Source of the DNA: Sphaerosporella brunnea
Lineage: Eukaryota > Ascomycota > Pezizomycetes > Pezizales > Pyronemataceae
NCBI GenBank assembly: GCA_008704415.1
Contig: VXIS01000053.1
Coordinates: forward strand, 124,001 to 188,000
Direction of reading: 5' to 3'
DNA length: 64,000 nt
The notes under the pieces were generated by a model. That model searched no databases. It was given only the letters and a program-made list of their open reading frames with translations, and had not been told where the DNA came from. Position 1 is the stretch's first letter; the number at the start of each line of letters is the position of its first letter. A program made the position numbers and the translations under genes. Positions 58,420-64,000 of the stretch are shown here, piece after piece.

Positions 58420-60134
58420 TTACAACTTGAAACCGCTGGCCTCCAGGCGCTTGAAGACTCCGTTTGGATCGTACGTGCGCTGGATGGCCTTCAGCTTCGC
58501 GAGGCTCGTTCCACCGCCGTAATACTTGAACACCTCCTGGCCTTTGGCGGCGTCGTTCAGGTACACGAAGGGGTAGTCCGCACCAGCCTTCTTCGCTGCT
58601 GCCGCGATGGCGTCAACAACTCCCGTAGCATAGGCGTTCATAGTGTCGTCATCGCTAGCATCGTCCCATTGACAGATGACCAAGGAAGCTGAGAGTCAGG
58701 TATTAGCGGAATTCCGGAATGTTTCCACAAAGCCGCAAAGAGGGCACCGCGCTCTTCACTTACCAATGAATGCTCCATTGGCAGGGTCCAAACCGATAGG
58801 CTCACCACCAGCAGCCTTCGCAGCCTTCAACCAATTGACCGTGATGGGCTGAATGGAGGTCATTACGGTCGCTCCCTTGACCGACTCAATATTTTTTATG
58901 TTGGACAGGGTGTAGTCGGTGAAGGTCTCGTTGATCAATGAAATGGATCCTGGTATCACCTTGACACCGGTATTACGGAACAGCCACCTGTTGTTTCGAC
59001 TCAGCACAGAGGCTCATATCTTACCATGGTGCTAAAGATGGCTTACCTGAGCCCGCGGGTCCCTTGGGATGATGAGAGAGTCATAAAGTCGCTGAAAGTG
59101 CGCAGCCCGGCATCGCTGCTCTGCGCTTGGATCTTGGTGAAGTTCGCCAAAGCGGCGGGGTTAGGATCACTACCGCGGTAGCACATCGTAAGCGACCCCG
59201 AAATCGCACCAGTTGCAGGACTGATGGCCACAACGGGAACGATTGCAGCGTTGTTGTCATCACTGCCACCGCCGGGCGCAACGAAGCTCGCAGTAGCATC
59301 GACGAGCTCAGACACTTGTGTGTGGTCGTACGCGAGGTTACCGCCGTACACGTGCGGGACAGAGAACGTCTTGATGTCGAATCGGGTAACGATACCGAAG
59401 TTGTTGGAACCACCCTTCAGCGCCCAGAAAAGATCCGGGTTCGAGGTGGCGTTGGCATTGACGATGCGGCCATCAGCGAGGACAACCTCAACGTTAACGA
59501 GGTTGTTCGCTCCCCAGCCGACTTCTGAGCCGAAATAGCTGATGCCACCACCTAGGAGGTAGCCACCGACACCGACCGGAGCGTATCTGCCTCCGGCAAC
59601 AGCGAGGTCGTATTGCGACAACCAGCTATACACAGTCAGCCAGGACTGGCCTGGCCCGAGCTGTGCAACATTGTTGTTGACGAGCTTCTTGGTGTTGATT
59701 GCGCTCATGGCAAATAGGACACCATCGTCAGTTGATGCCGCACCAGGGACAGGCATGTGGCCTCCGCTGCGGACAGCGAATGGCGAATTGTTCTTGGAGA
59801 CGATCTTCAGGCCGGCAGAGACCGCGGCCGCGTTGGCTGGTCGGAAGACACAGTTTGGTGTCAGAACGGTAGTCTCAGACCAATAAGCTGAAGGCACTAT
59901 GCATCAGTCATCTCGAAAATTTTACCATCGAAGATAGGAGGTACCTGTTTGCTCTGCAGTGTAATTCGAGCTGTTGGGGAAGAAAAGATCATTGGGAAAT
60001 TGGACCGAAAGTTGTCGACACGCTGCATCGATTGACCTGATCTCTGAAGGCGAACGAGGAAAGCTTTGGGATGATGGTATAGCAGAGGCTGTACCTGCAT
60101 ATGCAAGAGCGACGGAAAGAAGAGTAAGCCTCAT
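58420..60134 (-). CDS. Secreted FAD-linked oxidoreductase (BBE-like)
   Basis: Exons 59945-60134, 59047-59887, 58764-58987 and 58420-58688 give 507 residues. A signal peptide is clear (MRLTLLSVALAYAGTASA). The FAD-binding PCMH domain follows: PANAAAVSAGLKIVSKNNSPFAVRSGGHM, where the His of SGGH is the usual flavin-attachment position, then YAPVGVGGYLLGGGISYFG and ALKGGSNNFGIVTRFD. The C-terminal BBE region contains YPFVYLNDA, followed by KGQEVFKYYGG, where such enzymes place the substrate loop. Several Asn glycosylation sites fit secretion. Relatives oxidise alkaloids, sugars or terpenoid intermediates, so the substrate cannot be told. All introns are GT-AG. Confidence 0.92.
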
Positions 60135-63100
60135 AATGACTGTTCAGAAGGTATGGTTGCAATAAAGTCTTGGATGAGGAAGAAGATTGCTGATTCTTAT
60201 TGCAGGTGTGCGCTCAAGAGACTGGATTGAACAGAACCAGAGGCAGGTCTCTGTCTTCTCTTAAATATCATCTCCAGGTCGCTAGCGATGCGCCATCTCA
60301 GGCCACGCATAACGAAGAGACACTACGGGCTGTCTCATCGACCATCGAACGTGCTTCGCCTCTCGCCGGTGCTGAATGTGTTCGCCTCACGGCATTGGGA
60401 GGCCTGCAATCCGCCCGGCCAAGTCCGCCAGACCGGGCTGAACGGTGTACTGCCACTAGCTGGTACTACTCATGCTCCCAAAACTGAGATATTTGGAGAG
60501 AGCTAACGATTGCGTCATGCCTTTGTGATGAGAAGAGCAGAGCGGAGGGAAGGTGGTGGATCAAGGGAACCAGATCCCTGGAAAAGGATCGACGAGGATG
60601 CGTGTGCCGCTAATCCTTTTGTGCCACGGGCTCGGGCCGCCACGCGGGTTTTGGGGGCCAAAATAGTTGGTTGAGGATGCTCGCCTCGCAGCTATTGCTT
60701 ATCCGACCTGTCAAAAGCAAAGCGAAAGTGAGCCTTGCCGATGTCCTTTGTTTTGGATGGTAAGACGAGACATCAGCTAGCTGCATGCCATTATGCAGTG
60801 ATTCAAATCATACTGGGTGGTGTTCACTGATACAAGTTCCTGAGCCCGCGTGTCGAGTGACCACCAATGTTTTGTTCTCTACTAAGTTGGAGTTTTAAAA
60901 ATTGAGTGTTTGTGAAGTTCAACCGTATGCAATAATCTGTATATATCTCGCTTATTACTTTGCCTCAATCCGTATGTAACCTTCCGCGAGTTGTTGCGCG
61001 GAATGCGGCTGGGGACAGTCCCAGTCCACAGGTTCCGCACACTGCCACATGGCCATGCATGGCCTGCGATGACTATGCAGCTGAGACATGGCAGTTTGCC
61101 GGAACTGCGGGGCTTACTGCTACAGCCTTCAGCGGTAAAAGCGGATGGTTGATTTGCTCCAATGAGTCTCGCCGATTACAAGAATTCTGGCGTGATGTAC
61201 TAGAGACATGCCTGATATGTTATTCAGTCGGCACTTTCGACATGGATCAGCAGGTGAATATCTCGTATGCGGTCACACAAGATGTCGCAGCGCCGCTCTG
61301 GATATCGCTGTTTCATTGCTCGGCTCTGCCGCGATTAGCAACGCGCTAGAAACCTACCGGGAAGCCTGCCTCGAGTCACTGATGAATCTTCCCAGCAAAA
61401 TGGAAGGGTTAAACTCGAATCTGTTACTCCGAGGAAGGGCAGTCTTCGGACAGAAATAGAAGAAGACCGGGCTTTGCCGAAGCACCTGGTGGCTGGCAAA
61501 GGCACACTGGGATAGAACTACGATACTGCTCGAAAACGAGAACCCCGGGCCTATAATTGCACTGATGTACAAGGTTCTCTCACTCTGAATTGAACGTGAT
61601 AGGTTCGTAAAAAGATATCCTTGCACTATGAGGGAGCGAAGATCTATAGAATGGCTGTTCCATGTAGCACTCAGATCCTAGAGAATGCTGCAGGCTATGG
61701 ACTACTTTGTTATAAAAGCGCCCAAAATACACACAGGTATTACGAGAGACGACTAAGAGTTCATTCCCAAAACACCGGGTGCATTAATTACTATGCATGA
61801 TTATTGAAGAGCGTCTGGCGAAGCAGAACACACATATTGGCTCATCCAGTTGCGCGGTGTTACGTAAAAGGTACAGACATTTTGTGCTCTCACCGGATCA
61901 GCCACGGCATCTAGAACCGAAACTTGCAGCTCGTGCAAGTGGCGTACACTTCTATTTTGAAAGTGCAACTAATCGGAAGAAAGTTTCAGCGACCCGTATT
62001 TTTTGTTCTAAATGCATGTCCCGCGTATAACCTAAGATATGTAAGACCTAAGTATTTAGTCACATAAACATCTGATATTGATTGCCTTTCGGAAACACGG
62101 TGAGCAGGTCCCGCCAGGCGGCAGTGTTGTTTGATTAGTGCATCTCTTGGTCAACATGGCGCATATAATTCTATTAATCTCGGCCCTATGCTAGTTAGGC
62201 TAATATGTTGTTTGGAAGTTTTTGTCAAAATTGTACGCGCTTGTTCCCTGGGTATACGTACCTAGTACGTATATCCTTTTGCCGTATGGCGCGCCAAACC
62301 GCAATGGAATGAAGACATCTTCCATCCACCTGCTGTTCCTGCTTACCGGATCATCAGGGGTCGACTCAGTTGATAACATGGGAATTAATGAGACATTTCC
62401 AGTGTAATATTGTCAATGGAAGATTAAGTCAATCGCTACAAGGTCGAGACGGTGAAGATGAGTTTAATCGCTTCTTCGCGAGCAGCAAACCCTATCCGTT
62501 CTCGCGTGTAGAGGTGCAAGTAAACTAAGCGCCAAATAATGAAGATTGCTTGGCAGCATGGCGCTTCAGACATGTCGACACACGTGGTACTGCTGATATC
62601 ATGATAGCACTGTATGCAGGTTAATTTGCATCTCCAAAAACTCTATCCAGAGTCTAGATGCTCTCTGCCCCCACTGTTTGGTTGCCAGCTAACTAGCTCA
62701 CCGCTAGCCCGATTGCGCGCGGCTGTTGATTTTTGCCTATGCATAGCAATTGGCGTTCTGTTTAACTGAGCCAGTAGCCCGATTCCGGAGTCGTATGTAA
62801 GCCGGGGGCGGCAGGATGATAAGTCGGAGCATGCCCAAAACGTAAGGGCCGAAACGCGAAGAGCCTAATTTACCAGCTGCCGTATACAGAACACCGAGAA
62901 GCCGGAAATGCATAGTCGTGCCGTGCCCATGCCGGAACCAGACCGAGTCTACCTGGATACAGTGCTTCAGCCTTCAGGCCAGCAATCTCATGCCGATTGG
63001 GACTCCGAGGATGACCGGAACGTATGGAAGAAAACCGATCAACCGAATGATAGCAGCGCAGAAGCTCTCCTTGGGGAAATCGTAGGACAGTCGTCCCTGG

Positions 63101-63410
63101 GCTCCGAAGTGGGCCTTGTTGACGCCTGAAAGGGGAATCCCATGAACGAACACCATTGTTCGGAGATCAATGGAAGGAGTTGAGATGCGAGGAAGCGCCG
63201 TAAGTGTCTATGAAGCCCGATGTGATAGATTATGTCGTCCAGCGGGCCAGTTAATACATAAAGAAGGAAATAGATTCAGGTCAGTCCACTTCTTCACATC
63301 ATCAAACCATCACAATCTACAAACAGGCCACTTGGACAGGCTCCCATCCCTAGATCATCTAACATTAGCCAATTCACTACTTTTGCCAACTCTCTACTTT
63401 TCGAGCCACA
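60135..63410. other. Gene-free stretch before terpene cyclase
   Basis: 3.3 kb without a confident gene. Two plus-strand frames at 60960-61349 and 61208-61459 and a minus frame at 62974-63156 are unrecognised. The final 150 bp form an A/C-rich leader typical of an expressed gene. Confidence 0.4.
60338..60348. promoter_or_regulatory. TCG-N5-CGA site upstream of BBE-like gene
   Basis: TCGACCATCGA matches the TCG(N5)CGA site bound by AflR-type regulators and lies about 204 bp upstream of the start at 60134. The motif is expected by chance about once per 4 kb, so this alone is weak support. Confidence 0.3.
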
Positions 63411-64000
63411 ATGGTCTTCCTTCTGGACATCCCCACTCGTGTTGTCTCTGGCATCATCCGGCACTTCCTGCCACCAAGCCCCAGCCCTCAAGCTGTCGCT
63501 CCCCCCCAGACCCCCAATGGCGTTCCGCGGCCACACTTTGCCCCCGTCTGCCACCCACGCATGCGTGTTGTGGCTGCTGAGGTTGATGGTTATTTCCTCG
63601 AGCACTGGCCGTTTCCCAACGACAAGGCTCGCAAGAGGTTTCTCGACGCCGGCTTCTCGCGTGTCACCTGTCTCTACTACCCCAAGGCTCTCGATGACCG
63701 GATCCACTTTGGTTGCCGGCTTTTGACTCTTTTGTTCCTCATCGATGGTATGTTTCTTGGCAAAAGCTTAGAACGCAGCTACTAAATCTGCTAGATCTTC
63801 TTGAGGATATGTCCTTCGAGGACGGCGAGGCCTACAACAACCACCTCATGCCCATCTCTCGTGGCGATGTCCTTCCCGACCGCAACATCCCCGTCGAGTA
63901 CATCACCTACGATCTCTGGGAGAGCATGCGAGCCCACGACAGGGAGCTCGCCGACGAGATCCTCGAGCCCGTCTTCACTTTCATGCGCGCCCAGACCGAC
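63411..64000 (+). CDS. ari1: Aristolochene synthase-like terpene cyclase, 5' part
   Basis: This class I sesquiterpene cyclase would turn farnesyl diphosphate into aristolochene, the first step toward eremophilane metabolites. Exon 1 (63411-63747) and the start of exon 2 (from 63795) give about 181 residues before the window ends; family members have about 320-340. Strong blocks: FPNDKARKRFLDAGFSRVTC, YYPKALDDRIHFGCRLLT, then the metal-binding D-D-L-L-E at residues 112-116, with the second Asp split by the 47 nt intron, and PISRGDVLPDRNIPVEYI. The second metal motif lies outside the window. The N-terminal 30 residues are hydrophobic and Pro-rich and differ from the usual leader. Similarity is closest to aristolochene synthases as I remember the family; another product cannot be excluded. 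Confidence 0.86.

Noticed and set aside
61208..61459. Plus frame with Ala/Leu-rich tail
   Set aside because: No recognisable domain and no upstream exons in a consistent frame.

Overview
The window looks like chromosomal DNA of a filamentous ascomycete, most likely Eurotiales (Aspergillus/Penicillium type). Genes are split by many 45-90 nt GT-AG introns. The gene set includes fungal-type Sec26, Ypt6, Hsh155, Mpe1 and Coa1, a secreted AA9 polysaccharide monooxygenase, a GH15 glucoamylase relic, an AflR-like regulator and an aristolochene-synthase-like terpene cyclase. All calls come from reading the sequence; no database search was run.

Layout. (1) 0-19 kb is gene-poor accessory DNA. It holds a glucoamylase pseudogene broken by an in-frame stop and a ~1.45 kb insertion, two small divergent disordered-protein genes, a Mutator-like relic with ~115 bp inverted ends, an IS630/Tc1-like transposase relic and its short deletion derivative, one unknown helical protein, an AA9 LPMO gene and a tRNA-Gln(CTG). 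(2) 19-38 kb is a compact housekeeping block: SGT1/ecdysoneless, SEC26 (beta-COP), an unknown disordered protein, YPT6 (Rab6), HSH155/SF3B1, MPE1 and COA1. No transposon-like element was found there. (3) 38-64 kb is again accessory. It has several TA-flanked inverted-repeat elements, a pogo-like relic, an AflR-like Zn2Cys6 regulator, two divergent paralogous P450s, a short-chain dehydrogenase, a secreted FAD-linked oxidoreductase and, cut by the right edge, an aristolochene-synthase-like gene.

How the genes may work together. Regulator, two P450s, SDR, FAD oxidoreductase and sesquiterpene cyclase are the usual parts of an eremophilane-type sesquiterpene pathway: cyclisation of farnesyl diphosphate followed by several oxidations. 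They are spread over 22 kb with large gaps full of mobile-element remnants, so common membership in one cluster is a hypothesis. Eight inverted-repeat elements flanked by TA dinucleotides lie in the two accessory arms and none in the core block, a clear two-compartment organisation.
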